Positions 46,551-58,258 of a stretch of 61,042 nt of DNA are shown here, one piece after another. The translations under genes and the position numbers were made by a program. Origin of the DNA: Chloroflexota bacterium (GTDB taxonomy: Bacteria > Chloroflexota > Anaerolineae > Caldilineales > Caldilineaceae); assembly GCA_024277175.1 (NCBI GenBank), contig JAJRVT010000039.1, forward strand, positions 1 through 61,042, read 5' to 3'. The notes under the pieces are model-generated. The model saw only the letters and a list, made by a program, of their open reading frames with translations. It made no database searches and was not told the origin of the DNA. The stretch's first letter is position 1; every line of letters starts with the position of its first letter.

Positions 46551-46838
46551 ATGGATGAAAAGATTATGACCCTGCACCCGGCGGGCAAGCAGGGCGTCAA
46601 CATCGATAAAGCTAAGTATGATGTCATCAAGGATGCTGTCCTCGGCCAATTGGCCCAGGCCGGTGAACTTACCTTCACCGGTTTGACGGACGCGGTCAAC
46701 GCGCAGTTGGGCGATAGTTTCGACGGCTCTGTGAGTTGGTATGTGATCACGGTCAAGCTGGACCTGGAGGCCCGGGGGCTGATCGAGCGCATTCCTGGCC
46801 GCCGCCCCCAGATGTTGCGGTTGGCAGACGGGGGCTGA
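46551..46838 (+). CDS. Small uncharacterised protein (DUF6958-like)
   Basis: 95 aa from ATG 46551, with AAAGGA upstream; a GTG at 46527 is in phase but weaker. The sequence MTLHPAGKQGVNIDKAKYD and WYVITVKLDLEARGLIERIPG suggests a winged-helix fold. I recall this pattern as DUF6958, but that is from memory. No catalytic motif. It is followed by a strong terminator. Possibly DNA-binding; function unknown. Confidence 0.65.
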   Translation: MDEKIMTLHPAGKQGVNIDKAKYDVIKDAVLGQLAQAGELTFTGLTDAVNAQLGDSFDGSVSWYVITVKLDLEARGLIERIPGRRPQMLRLADGG

Positions 46839-46905
46839 GTTTTGTATGGGGGCTTATCATTTGGCGTTCGCCTGGCTGCTATGCTGAAAAATGAAGCGTG
46901 TCGAG

Positions 46906-46940
46906 ACATGTGGATGCAATCGCATCCACATGTTCTTTTT
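46906..46940 (+). terminator. Strong intrinsic terminator
   Basis: ACATGTGGATGC and GCATCCACATGT form a perfect 12-bp stem with an AATC loop (46906-46933), followed by TCTTTTT. It ends the small-protein transcript before aconitase. Confidence 0.93.
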
Positions 46941-47137
46941 CATGTGGCGTCAGAGAACGCCGGGCCCATGTTTGTGGGATGCGCCGCCCCTGATTTTTAA
47001 TTCCTGACCTGAAAGCTGGTATCATAAGACTCAGTTTGCTCAAAAAACAATGCAACGCATAGATGGTGAAATGACTTTCGATAATCCATTGATTTCCTCA
47101 AACCAGCGCTGCTGACCATTCAGTGAAAGGATAGACG

Positions 47138-49852
<2,715 letters not shown>

Positions 49853-49855
<3 letters not shown>

Positions 49856-49927
49856 CAAGATGACAGGGTGACAAGGTGAGGAGATGACGGCGACTGGTCA
49901 TCCTGTCATCTTGTCATCCTGTCACGT
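49853..49927. repeat. Period-8 TGACAAGA repeat tract, copy 4 (contains the acnA stop)
   Basis: TGACAAGATGACAGGGTGAC and further units start in the acnA stop. After a short GGCGACT spacer, TCATCCTGTCATCTTGTCAT and CCTGTCA form the complementary arm. It ends about 15 bases before the pepF ATG. Confidence 0.9.
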
Positions 49928-49942
49928 CAACAAGGAATTCTC

Positions 49943-51736
49943 ATGATAACGACGACTGTGAAGCAATACGAGCTTTCCGGCTGGGACCTTTCCGATCTGT
50001 TGCCGGATACGAGTCCGGAGGCGATCGACGAGCGGCTGGAGGCGCTGGAGGCGCACGTGGCTGCGTTCGAGGCTGTGCGCGAACGGCTGTCCCCGGATAT
50101 GGACGCGAACGAATTTTTGGCTGTGATCCAGCAGTATGAGGCTCTCACCGAGGAAATTTACCGGCCCTACGCCTATGCCAGCCTCTGGTTCTCGTCCGAC
50201 ACCCAGTCTACGGAGGCGCTGACCTTCCTTAACCGCATCCAGCAGGTGGCGACCGAGGCCCAGAACCGCACTCTCTTCTTCGAGCTGTGGTGGAAGGGCC
50301 TCTCCGATGAGGAGGCGGAGGCGCTTTTGCCGGCCGGGGCCGAGTACGCGGACTATCGCCATTTTCTGATTGATCTGCGCCGCACCAAGCCGTTCATGCT
50401 GGACGAGCGTTCGGAACAGATCATCAACACCAAGGACGCTAACGGCATCAGCGCGCTGATCACCGTCTACACCATGCTGACCAACCGGCTGGAGTATACG
50501 CTGGAGGTGGAGGGCGAGGAGCAGACCCTGACCCGGGATGAACTCATGTCCTACGTGCATTCGCCTGACGCGGATCTGCGGGCCGCGGCCTATCAGGAGT
50601 TGTACCGGGTCTTCGGCGACGAGGCCAACATTCTGGCCCAGATCTACGCCAACCGGGTGCGGGATTGGGCCAACGAGAACGTGAAGTTGCGCCACTTCCC
50701 GTCGGCCATCGCGGTGCGCAACGTGGCCAACGACATCCCGGACGCGGCGGTGGATGCGCTGCTGACGGTGGCGCGCGAGAATGTGGGCGTCTTCCAGCGC
50801 TATTTCAAGCTCAAGGCCGGCTGGCTGGGCATGGAAAAGCTGCGCCGTTACGATATCTACGCGCCCCTGGCCGAGTCGGACAAAGTGGTCGAATATGACG
50901 AGGCTGTGCACATGGTGCTGGACACCTTCGCCGACTTCGAGCCCCAGGTGGCCCGGCACGCGCAGCGGGTCTTCGACCAGAATCACATCGACAGCGAGGT
51001 GCGCAAGGGCAAGCGGGGCGGCGCGTTCTGCTCCACGGTGCTGCCCAGCCTGACGCCGTGGGTGCTGGTCAACTACGCGGGCAAGGTGCGGGATGTGGCC
51101 ACCCTGGCCCATGAACTGGGTCACGCCATCCACAGCATGCTGGCCGAGAAACATTCTGTCCTGACCCAGCATCCGACTTTGCCTCTGGCCGAGACCGCGT
51201 CGGTCTTCTCCGAGATTCTGCTGACCGACCGCCTGCTCAACGAAGAGACGGATCCGTTGGTGCGCCGGGAACTGCTGGCCGCGGCCGTGGATGATATGTA
51301 CGCCACGGTTATGCGCCAGGCGTTCTTCGTCCTCTTCGAGTTGGACGCGCATCAGGCCATCATGGAGAACAAGTCTGCCGATGAACTGCACGAACTTTAC
51401 ATGGCTAACCTGCGCCAGCAGTTCGGCGACAGCGTCGAACTGGGTGAAGAGTTTAAATACGAGTGGGTGAGCATTCCCCACATCTACCACACCCCCTTCT
51501 ACTGCTATGCCTATAGCTTCGGCCAACTGTTGGTCCTGGCTCTCTATCGCCGCTACCAGCAGGAGGGTGACGCCTTCAAGTCCGGCTACCTCAAGTTGCT
51601 TTCCTACGGCGGCTCGGCCCGACCCCAGGAGATCCTGGAAGAGGCCGGCATCGACATGACCGACCCAGCCTTCTGGCAGGGCGGCTTCGATGTGATCCGT
51701 GAAATGGTGGATGAGTTGGAGGAGATCGAGCTGTAA
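49943..51736 (+). CDS. pepF: Oligoendopeptidase F (M3 family)
   Basis: 597 aa, normal length. A cytoplasmic zinc metallopeptidase that cuts oligopeptides of about 7-17 residues. The zinc motif is ATLAHELGHAIHSML (HExxH); the third ligand Glu is in PLAETASVFSEI, and the substrate-binding IPHIYHTPFYCYAYSFGQL near the C-terminus is typical. AAGGAATTCTC precedes the ATG. A terminator follows. Confidence 0.94.
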   Translation: MITTTVKQYELSGWDLSDLLPDTSPEAIDERLEALEAHVAAFEAVRERLSPDMDANEFLAVIQQYEALTEEIYRPYAYASLWFSSDTQSTEALTFLNRIQQVATEAQNRTLFFELWWKGLSDEEAEALLPAGAEYADYRHFLIDLRRTKPFMLDERSEQIINTKDANGISALITVYTMLTNRLEYTLEVEGEEQTLTRDELMSYVHSPDADLRAAAYQELYRVFGDEANILAQIYANRVRDWANENVKLRHFPSAIAVRNVANDIPDAAVDALLTVARENVGVFQRYFKLKAGWLGMEKLRRYDIYAPLAESDKVVEYDEAVHMVLDTFADFEPQVARHAQRVFDQNHIDSEVRKGKRGGAFCSTVLPSLTPWVLVNYAGKVRDVATLAHELGHAIHSMLAEKHSVLTQHPTLPLAETASVFSEILLTDRLLNEETDPLVRRELLAAAVDDMYATVMRQAFFVLFELDAHQAIMENKSADELHELYMANLRQQFGDSVELGEEFKYEWVSIPHIYHTPFYCYAYSFGQLLVLALYRRYQQEGDAFKSGYLKLLSYGGSARPQEILEEAGIDMTDPAFWQGGFDVIREMVDELEEIEL

Positions 51737-51772
51737 CGTAAGAGGCGTGAAGAGCAACAGCAATGTAAAGTG

Positions 51773-51806
51773 AAAGCCCGGCTTTTGTCAAAAGTCGGGC
51801 TTTTTT
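51773..51806 (+). terminator. Terminator after pepF
   Basis: AAAGCCCGGCTTTTG faces AAAAGTCGGGCTTT across a short loop, followed by a T run. Confidence 0.9.
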
Positions 51807-51829
51807 CTTCGAGAAATTGAAAAAAACAC

Positions 51830-51858
51830 TTGACGAGCGTCGTATGTGGTGCTATAAT
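51830..51858 (+). promoter_or_regulatory. Promoter of the PIN/antitoxin pair (leaderless)
   Basis: TTGACG (51830-51835), a 17-base spacer and a perfect TATAAT (51853-51858). The ATG at 51865 falls at the expected transcription start, so the PIN mRNA should have no leader and no ribosome site. Confidence 0.8.
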
Positions 51859-51864
51859 GGCGTC

Positions 51865-52311
51865 ATGGGTGGTGTATTGGGAATTCCAATCGTACTTGAT
51901 ACCAATGTCCTCTTCGAGGGTATGACCAGGAAAGACGGGGCCAGCGCCCTGATCGTCGATGGCTGGCGGAGTGGCGTGCTCAACGTGGGCGTCTGTGACG
52001 CGTTGGCGTATGAGTACTTCGACGTTTTGTCTCGCAAGTTGTCACCGGAGCGCTGGCGTCAGGTGCAGCCGGCGTTGCGGGAACTGCTGCTGGCGGCCCG
52101 TTTTGTCACCGTTCGCTTTACATGGCGCCCGAGTTCACCTGACCCAGGGGATGAGCATGTGATTGACTGTGCGATGAATGCAAACGCATTTCTGATCACG
52201 TGGAACGTCAAGGATTTTCGGCGGGCGATTGAGCATCTGCACCTGGTCGTGATGACGCCGCCGGATTATGTGTACTGGGTTGGCTCACATTTGTCGGCGA
52301 CGGTGGATTGA
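51865..52311 (+). CDS. PIN-domain ribonuclease toxin
   Basis: 148 aa from ATG 51865; a TTG at 51817 is in phase but lies upstream of the -35 box. The acidic active-site set of PIN nucleases is present: VLDTNVLFEG, LAYEYFDVL, then DEHVIDCAMNANAFLITWNVKDF. The form (putative toxin-antitoxin PIN, group with LDTNVL...SR) cuts RNA, often tRNA. It precedes a ribbon-helix-helix gene by about 75 bases, the reverse of the common antitoxin-first order. The leaderless start could keep its translation low. Confidence 0.85.
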   Translation: MGGVLGIPIVLDTNVLFEGMTRKDGASALIVDGWRSGVLNVGVCDALAYEYFDVLSRKLSPERWRQVQPALRELLLAARFVTVRFTWRPSSPDPGDEHVIDCAMNANAFLITWNVKDFRRAIEHLHLVVMTPPDYVYWVGSHLSATVD

Positions 52312-52387
52312 TGTTGTCGCGTTGATGGTTCATTCAAGGGTGTGGCGTCTTTCACAGGCGCGTAGACTGTGTGATAAGGAGGAGATG

Positions 52388-52735
52388 ATGGGACGTTTGA
52401 CAGTTCGTTTGCCGGACAGCCTTCACCGGCAGTTGGAGAAGATGGCCAAAGAGGAGAAGGTTTCTCTCAATCAATACCTTGTCTACGCGTTGACGCGCCA
52501 GGTTTCCCAGGCGTACACAGTTGTGGAAGTCCCGGAGGTGGAAGTGAATTCTCAACGAGAGCGGTTTTACAATCTGGTGGAGCAAATGCCCCAGGGCGCG
52601 ATCGGAGAAACCCGGGTCGTCTACGAGACCCGGGAGCCGGGTGGCGCTGAGCCTGTCATGCAGACGGAGGAGGTGCGACGGCTGCGGGAGCGGGTGGATC
52701 AGGCCCTGGCGGAGAAGCTGGCCCAGGAAGGGTGA
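52388..52735 (+). CDS. Ribbon-helix-helix antitoxin (HicB/CopG type)
   Basis: 115 aa; GATAAGGAGGAG precedes ATG ATG (52385, 52388). Residues 1-40 (GRLTVRLPDSLHRQLEKMAK, then VSLNQYLVYALTRQV) form the DNA-binding ribbon-helix-helix. The rest is charged and helical, ending RLRERVDQALAEKLAQEG, probably the toxin-wrapping part. It has a strong ribosome site while the toxin has none, which favours antitoxin excess. The stop codon lies in an 18-bp direct repeat. Confidence 0.8.
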   Translation: MGRLTVRLPDSLHRQLEKMAKEEKVSLNQYLVYALTRQVSQAYTVVEVPEVEVNSQRERFYNLVEQMPQGAIGETRVVYETREPGGAEPVMQTEEVRRLRERVDQALAEKLAQEG

Positions 52736-52838
52736 GGCGTCCCCACCGTGCCGGTGCGGACATAGGTTATTCGGGGAGTATTTGTGAATGTCATTTTTTT
52801 AGGAAGGGTGAGGCGTCCGCACCGGCACGGTGCGGACG
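52725..52838. repeat. 18-bp direct repeat flanking a 58-base insert, with strong hairpins
   Basis: AGGAAGGGTGAGGCGTCC occurs at 52725-52742 (including the antitoxin stop) and at 52801-52818. Each is followed by CACCG...CGGTGCGGAC-type arms; the right one forms the perfect hairpin GCGTCCGCACCG-GCA-CGGTGCGGACGC with TTTACT after it, a plausible terminator. The tract looks like a tandem duplication of the gene end. Confidence 0.75.
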
Positions 52839-52933
52839 CTTTACTGTGCGTAGATCTATCTCTGAAAGGCGATGCATCTGTGGTAGAATAAAGGCCACTC
52901 TTTCGTTAAATTCGGCCGGCTGCGGGTGTCTGT

Positions 52934-53749
52934 ATGGATCAGTTGCTGGAGGCGCTGCGGCGCTTCTTCGAAGAACTTGGATCAAGCCAGTTTCGGTTTC
53001 CTCCCTTTTCGCGTATCGTCGATTCCATGGACGCGGTGGCGTGGGTCCTGCTGGGGCTGCTGGTGGGAGCCATGCTGCTTGGCGTCTTCTTCAGCCTGAG
53101 CACCCGGCGCACCTTTCAGCGGCTGGACGATGTGGAGTCCACGCCGGAGGTGACGCTGGCCCGTCTCAAAGAGGACCCCACCCAACTTCCGCCCCTGACC
53201 ATCGTCAGCCGCCTGGGTGCAGAGGCCACCCTGGAACTCCTGGAATACGGCGATCAGGTCAAGGAGAAGGAGTGGCGCTATCGCTGGGGCATTGTGCGCG
53301 AGGAGTTGCTGCGGCTGCTCAGCCAGCAGAACGCGTTCGGTCCCACTTACGCCCTGGCCCGCTATTACCGCAGCGCCGACGCCCAGGAGCCAGACACCCT
53401 ACGCATTCGCCGCACAGTCCTGATTCACAAACTGGGGCTGCTGCGCGCCATGGAGCCGGATGCACAGGGCAATCCCGCGGTCCTGCGCATTCGTTCGCAC
53501 CCGGCTGAAGTGCAGGGCGATCTGGGTTTTGCCGGCGATGTGCAATGGCTCATGGAAGGCCAGCACGCGCCGCCGGTCCACGGCCCCATCATCGAAATGG
53601 AACCCATCGAATTTCGCACCCTCCAGGACGCCGAAGTGCAGATGAACATTCAGCGTTCGCCGATGGTGGGCGGCGGTTTTCGTCTGCGTCTCCAGAAACG
53701 GCGCAAGATGTGGATTGTGGTCGAAGAGGAGATGGACTGGGTGGGATGA
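52934..53749 (+). CDS. Uncharacterised single-pass membrane protein
   Basis: 271 aa, not recognised. One membrane helix (VAWVLLGLLVGAMLLGVFFSL, about residues 35-55) follows a short amphipathic N-terminus. The rest is a soluble domain with no known motif: an all-helical stretch (EATLELLEYGDQVKEKEWRYR, then LLRLLSQQNAFGPTYALARYYRS) and a C-terminal beta-rich part (GPIIEMEPIEFRTLQDAEVQM ... RRKMWIVVEEEMDW). It is convergent with the SWIM-like/SNF2 pair. TAGAAT near 52884 is a possible -10 box. Confidence 0.55.
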   Translation: MDQLLEALRRFFEELGSSQFRFPPFSRIVDSMDAVAWVLLGLLVGAMLLGVFFSLSTRRTFQRLDDVESTPEVTLARLKEDPTQLPPLTIVSRLGAEATLELLEYGDQVKEKEWRYRWGIVREELLRLLSQQNAFGPTYALARYYRSADAQEPDTLRIRRTVLIHKLGLLRAMEPDAQGNPAVLRIRSHPAEVQGDLGFAGDVQWLMEGQHAPPVHGPIIEMEPIEFRTLQDAEVQMNIQRSPMVGGGFRLRLQKRRKMWIVVEEEMDWVG

Positions 53750-53778
53750 GCTTGGATGCCGGGAAGACCCGCCCGCGG

Positions 53779-54690
53779 TTATGCTTCGTCCCCGGTTTCG
53801 TCATAGGCGACGGCCAGGGCGGCTGCGGTGACGGTGTGGTAGACGTCGCTGAGCCGATCGCTCACAGTCTCTCCATCCACGGAAAAGGGCGGCGGTCCCA
53901 GACGACGTAGCAGGGCCACATCGATGGCGGGCGGGGCGATGAAGTGGGGGAATTCGCGTAATGGCTTGGACTTGCCCCAGAAACGGTCGATCTGCGCAGC
54001 CAGATCCGTCGGCTGCGCGGGCGTTTCCGCCCCGATTTTCGTCTCGGTTGCCGGGTGATAGATGGCTGACTCGTCGGTGATGGTTGGCCGTTGCAAGGCA
54101 GGCGCGAGCTGTCCGCTGTCGGCGGCGTTGCGGTTGCGTTGCTCGCGCAGTTCGCGCAGGATCTGTTGCCGGTCGCGCCCGCGCAGGCGGAAGAGCAGCC
54201 AGGGATCGTCATTGAGCATCTCGCCCAGGGCGACGTAGGCGGCCACCAGCGGGCGGCAGGGGCTTTCTCCACGCCGTCCGTTTCTCATTTCATCCTCTGT
54301 GCAGCAACTGCACGTGTGGGTTAACTCTGTTCGCGTCCAGGGTAACAGGGAAGCGCCGGCGCGTTCGAAGGTCTCCTCGATGGCGGGCGGCATGTCGCCG
54401 GCCAGCAACTGGGCGGTGAAGAGGGCCTGGCTGCTCAACGCATCGATGACCGCTCGCCACTGGTCATCATCCAACGGTGCGATTCGAATGTCGACGGCGC
54501 ACTCTCCCCGCTCCCGATCGCGCACCGTGGCTCTGATAGAGCCTGTCAGCACCTCCAGACGTTGGACGCGGCTGCCCCGGGTCTGGACGCGGGCCGGCTC
54601 CTCGCGGCTGATCAGCCCCAACTCTTCGAGCAGGTTGAGCCAGCGTCGCGACCACCAGTTTGAGTTGCGTTCGCTATCGTTGCGTATCAT
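53779..54690 (-). CDS. SWIM-like zinc-finger protein, partner of the SNF2 helicase
   Basis: 303 aa. It matches the accessory protein encoded beside bacterial SNF2 helicases: SWxxRWLNLLEEL-type start (NWWSRRWLNLLEEL), VEVLTGSIRATVRD-like beta strands (VLTGSIRATVRDRE), then the SWIM region. The usual motif CxC...CxH is here CSCCTEDE...ESPCRPLVAAYVALGE, with the final His replaced by Pro and extra Cys, followed by DDPWLLFRLRGRDR, which is conserved. Zinc binding may therefore be lost or rearranged. It starts 12 bases after the SNF2 stop, so the two are co-transcribed. Role in DNA or nucleoprotein handling is inferred. Confidence 0.75.
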   Translation of the reverse strand: MIRNDSERNSNWWSRRWLNLLEELGLISREEPARVQTRGSRVQRLEVLTGSIRATVRDRERGECAVDIRIAPLDDDQWRAVIDALSSQALFTAQLLAGDMPPAIEETFERAGASLLPWTRTELTHTCSCCTEDEMRNGRRGESPCRPLVAAYVALGEMLNDDPWLLFRLRGRDRQQILRELREQRNRNAADSGQLAPALQRPTITDESAIYHPATETKIGAETPAQPTDLAAQIDRFWGKSKPLREFPHFIAPPAIDVALLRRLGPPPFSVDGETVSDRLSDVYHTVTAAALAVAYDETGDEA

Positions 54691-54702
54691 GGTCGATTCA
54701 CC

Positions 54703-57700
54703 TTATAACGCTTCCCGTCGCAGCATGAGCAGATCGCGCAGTTCGTCATTGTTCAACTCGGTGAGCCATTCCTCGCCGCTGCCCACAATGGCCTCGGCCA
54801 GGGCCTGCTTGCTCTCGATCATTTCATTGATGCGCTCTTCCAGCGTGCCCGCAACCACGAATTTATGCACCTGCACGTTGCGGGTCTGGCCGATGCGGAA
54901 GGCGCGATCGGTGGCCTGATTCTCCACGGCCGGGTTCCACCAGCGATCGTAGTGGAAGACGTGGTTGGCGCGGGTCAGGTTCAGCCCGGAGCCGCCGGCC
55001 CGCAGGCTGAGCACGAAAATGGGCGGGCCGTCCTTGTCCTGGAATTCCTGGACCATACGGTCGCGCTGCTTGGCGGGTGTGCCGCCGTGGAGGAAGAGAA
55101 CCTCCGCACCCAGGGTCTCGCGCAGGTGGCGCTGCAACAGATGGCCCATCTCCACGAACTGGGTGAAGACCAGCGCCTGATCGCCCACAGAAAGGGCTTC
55201 CTCCAGCATCTCCGTCAGGCGATCCAGCTTGCCGCTGCGGTTGGGAAGGGGACCATCCTCCTTGAGGAAGTGGGCCGGGTGGTTGCTGATCTGCTTCAGT
55301 TTGGTGAGCAGCCCCAGCACCAGCCCCCGCCGCTGGATGCCGCTGCTCTGGTCCAGGATGTCCAGCGCGGTGCGGACGGTGGTCTCGTAGAGAACGGTCT
55401 GCTCATTGGTCAGCGTGCAGTAGACCACCATCTCATTCTTCTCCGGCAGATCGGAGATGATGGTCGGGTCCGACTTCAGCCGGCGGAGGAGGAAGGGCTG
55501 AACCAGGCGGCGTAGCTCCGCGGCGCGCCCGTCGTCGTTATAGCGTTCGATGGGGACGATGAAGCGTTTGCGGAACTGCTCGCTTCCGTCCAGATAGCCG
55601 CTGTTGAGGAACTCCATGATGCTCCACAGTTCGGAGAGCCGGTTCTCCACCGGGGTCCCGGTCAGGGCGATGCGGTTGCGGGCCTCCAGACGGCGAACGG
55701 CCTGGGTCTGCTTGGCTCGGGGGTTTTTGATGTTCTGGGCTTCGTCCAGGATCAGCTCGCCCCATTGGATTTGGGTGAGTAGTTCGATGTCCCGGCGCGC
55801 GGTGCCATAGCTGGTGACGATCAGTTCATGGTTGCGCACGCTTTCCAGGAACTCGTCGCCATTTTGCCGCCCGGCCCCATGGTGGACGAGGACGCGCAGG
55901 CTGGGTGCGAAGCGGTCGGTCTCATGCTTCCAGTTGGCGACCACGCTTGTGGGGCAGATCAGGAGCGTCGGAGGCGGGGTTTTCGCCGCGCGTCGCCGGG
56001 CCCGATCGCGCACATGCAGCAGCAAAGCCAGGGCCTGGACCGTCTTCCCCAACCCCATGTCATCGGCCAGGCACGCGCCCAGCCCCAGGTTGCGCAGATA
56101 AAGCAGCCAGCCCACGCCGCGACGCTGATAGGGGCGCAGCTCGCCCTGGAAGCCGACCGGCTCGGCGAGCTCGCCCACGGGCGACTGGGCGCGCAGCTGT
56201 TCCAGCGCATGCTCCAGCCAGCCTTCGACTTCCACCGCCTCCAGAGGGATCTGGGCGGGGATCTCCTCGGGCGGCGCGGCCGCGCCGGCGGTGAGGGCCT
56301 GGGCCATGAGGGCGGAGGCCGTCATCTCGCCGATACCGTCGTCAACTTGTTGAGCCTCCGAGGCCAGATCGTTGGCGGCGAAGCTCTGGGCCATGCGTAG
56401 CGCCTGGAGGAAAGACATGGCCCCCTGGGGGCGGCGCTTGGCCAGGAAGGTTTCGGCGACCTCCACCTGCCGGGGATCCAATTCGACCCAGTGGTCCCGC
56501 AGGCGCACCAGCGGCGTGCGCTTGGCTGTCAGGCGCTCGAATTCCTGACGACTCAACGGCTCGCCGCCCAAGGTCAACGCCCATTCGTAATGGACGCCCC
56601 CACCATGGGGAGGGGCGTTATCGGGGGACCCGTGCGCCCTTGAATCCGGGTATTCGGTCTCGTCGTCCTCCCAGTCCGCTTCCCAGTTTTCCTTGGCCTG
56701 GGCGTCAGCGAAAAGACGCAGTTTCAGCCCCAGGCGCTGCCGGCGATCCGCTCGCCACCACTCCGGCATGACGACGCCGAAGCCGCTGGCCGCCAGCAGC
56801 GGCCCGATCTCGCTCAGGAATCGGTGGGCCTCGTCCGTGCTCAGCAGGGCCTGCTCTGGCTGGGGGCTGCGCAGGCTGCGCTGGATAGGCGGAAAGAGGC
56901 GGCTCGCCACGCCCAGCCCGGCCAACAGTCGTTCCTGGGGCTGATCCAGCCGTCGGTCGCCGATGTGAAGCGACCCATTGCGAATTTGCCAGATCTGGCT
57001 GGCCGGGATGCTCAACTGGGGGTTGTCGCGAGCCTGTAGGAAATAGCGCAAGGGCCAGGTTGTTGCCTCTTTTTCACCCGCCTCTTCAGCGCCCTCCTGG
57101 ATCGCCGTGTTCGAGGTTGGGTCGCTTAGCTCGAAGCAGATGCGAAAGCTGGCGTCGCTGGACGCCTGAAGTTGTTCTATCCACGAACGCCATTCCTGAT
57201 AGAGCTGGTGGACGGGCTGGGGCGGCAGCGCTAACTGGCGGTGGGGGCCGCGCAGGCGCTCGATCCAGTGCAGGGCCGGTGATGTCGCACTGGGGGGCGC
57301 GGGGTCTTCGGCCCACTCGCGCACGGCGTTGTCCACCAGCGCGGCCAGGAAATGTTCAGTCAGCGCGGCCGGGTGGGGGGCGTCCTCCAGCGCATCCAAT
57401 TCGTAGGCCCGGCAGACTGGCGGCATGAGCCTCACCAGTTGCGCCAGCCGCTGGCGCAGGGGTTGATCCAACAGCGCGGGTTGCCAGACCGCGTAGAAGC
57501 GTCCGTCGGCGCTGGCGCGCAGGGCGGGTAAATAGTGCTGGCCGACCAGGATCTCCAAGGCGATTTTGGCGGCGTTGCTCCAGAAAATCAAGTCGTTGCC
57601 CAGGCGGTAACGATGCCAGCCGTGGGGGCGACTCACGCCGCGAGGATCGTCAAGATGGTTGAGTGAGGTGAGGACGTCCAGCGCCGGCAGCGTGACCCCC

Positions 57701-58125
57701 GTCACCTGCCAGCTCGCGAGTTCGGGCTGGGTCGGTGGAACGTTGGAAATCTCTGTCGAGGCGCCAGTTTGGCGCAGGTGGGCCGCCTGGTGGAGAACGC
57801 CGCGGCGGGCCACGGGCGTCCCCTGAAGCGTGGGTAGCCAGACAGAGGCGTTGGCCGGCTGTATCCCTCCCCCATCCAGGCCGGGCGCCAGATCCGCCAG
57901 CAGCGCGCGCACCTGGCCGGCTGACGCCTGAAAGGGGTGCGATGGGATGTGGGCGCTGCGTTGGCGTCCGTTGGCGGGATGAATAGGGGCGTCGAACCCA
58001 TTCCCAGGATTGGGCGTTCCGCCATCACTATCGATTCGATCGACGTTTTCAGCCCATAAAAAGAGCTGACCGTCGGGAAAAGGCGCGTCAAAACGCAACC
58101 ATGCGGCATGCAAAGTTAAAGGCAT
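54703..58125 (-). CDS. SNF2-family helicase
   Basis: 1140 aa from ATG 58125; 12 more codons upstream are open. The C-terminal 500 residues form the SNF2 motor: [16 protein letters not shown] (motif I), [12 protein letters not shown] (Ia), [12 protein letters not shown] (II, DEAQ), [14 protein letters not shown] (III), then [33 protein letters not shown] (V) and [21 protein letters not shown] (VI). The N-terminal 600 residues contain the bacterial SNF2_N-assoc domain. It is a double-stranded-DNA translocase of the group that usually pairs with a SWIM protein, as here. Its real substrate is unknown. Confidence 0.9.
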   Translation of the reverse strand: MPLTLHAAWLRFDAPFPDGQLFLWAENVDRIDSDGGTPNPGNGFDAPIHPANGRQRSAHIPSHPFQASAGQVRALLADLAPGLDGGGIQPANASVWLPTLQGTPVARRGVLHQAAHLRQTGASTEISNVPPTQPELASWQVTGVTLPALDVLTSLNHLDDPRGVSRPHGWHRYRLGNDLIFWSNAAKIALEILVGQHYLPALRASADGRFYAVWQPALLDQPLRQRLAQLVRLMPPVCRAYELDALEDAPHPAALTEHFLAALVDNAVREWAEDPAPPSATSPALHWIERLRGPHRQLALPPQPVHQLYQEWRSWIEQLQASSDASFRICFELSDPTSNTAIQEGAEEAGEKEATTWPLRYFLQARDNPQLSIPASQIWQIRNGSLHIGDRRLDQPQERLLAGLGVASRLFPPIQRSLRSPQPEQALLSTDEAHRFLSEIGPLLAASGFGVVMPEWWRADRRQRLGLKLRLFADAQAKENWEADWEDDETEYPDSRAHGSPDNAPPHGGGVHYEWALTLGGEPLSRQEFERLTAKRTPLVRLRDHWVELDPRQVEVAETFLAKRRPQGAMSFLQALRMAQSFAANDLASEAQQVDDGIGEMTASALMAQALTAGAAAPPEEIPAQIPLEAVEVEGWLEHALEQLRAQSPVGELAEPVGFQGELRPYQRRGVGWLLYLRNLGLGACLADDMGLGKTVQALALLLHVRDRARRRAAKTPPPTLLICPTSVVANWKHETDRFAPSLRVLVHHGAGRQNGDEFLESVRNHELIVTSYGTARRDIELLTQIQWGELILDEAQNIKNPRAKQTQAVRRLEARNRIALTGTPVENRLSELWSIMEFLNSGYLDGSEQFRKRFIVPIERYNDDGRAAELRRLVQPFLLRRLKSDPTIISDLPEKNEMVVYCTLTNEQTVLYETTVRTALDILDQSSGIQRRGLVLGLLTKLKQISNHPAHFLKEDGPLPNRSGKLDRLTEMLEEALSVGDQALVFTQFVEMGHLLQRHLRETLGAEVLFLHGGTPAKQRDRMVQEFQDKDGPPIFVLSLRAGGSGLNLTRANHVFHYDRWWNPAVENQATDRAFRIGQTRNVQVHKFVVAGTLEERINEMIESKQALAEAIVGSGEEWLTELNNDELRDLLMLRREAL

Positions 58126-58209
58126 AACGCGTATTGTAACCCGGTCTGAACGCGCCGCCAAATTTTTGGGTTTCTATTTGCATATTAATTCGGGAGATTC
58201 TGGATTTTT

Positions 58210-58222
58210 CGTGTTAGAATAC
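58210..58222 (+). promoter_or_regulatory. Possible extended -10 promoter of the permease gene
   Basis: TGTTAGAAT (around 58212-58220) resembles an extended -10 box; no clear -35 lies upstream. The ATG at 58259 is about 35 bases beyond the predicted start. Divergent to the SNF2 gene. Confidence 0.4.
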
Positions 58223-58258
58223 GGGTCACCCTTTTCCCTGTTGAACGGAGCTTTTCTA

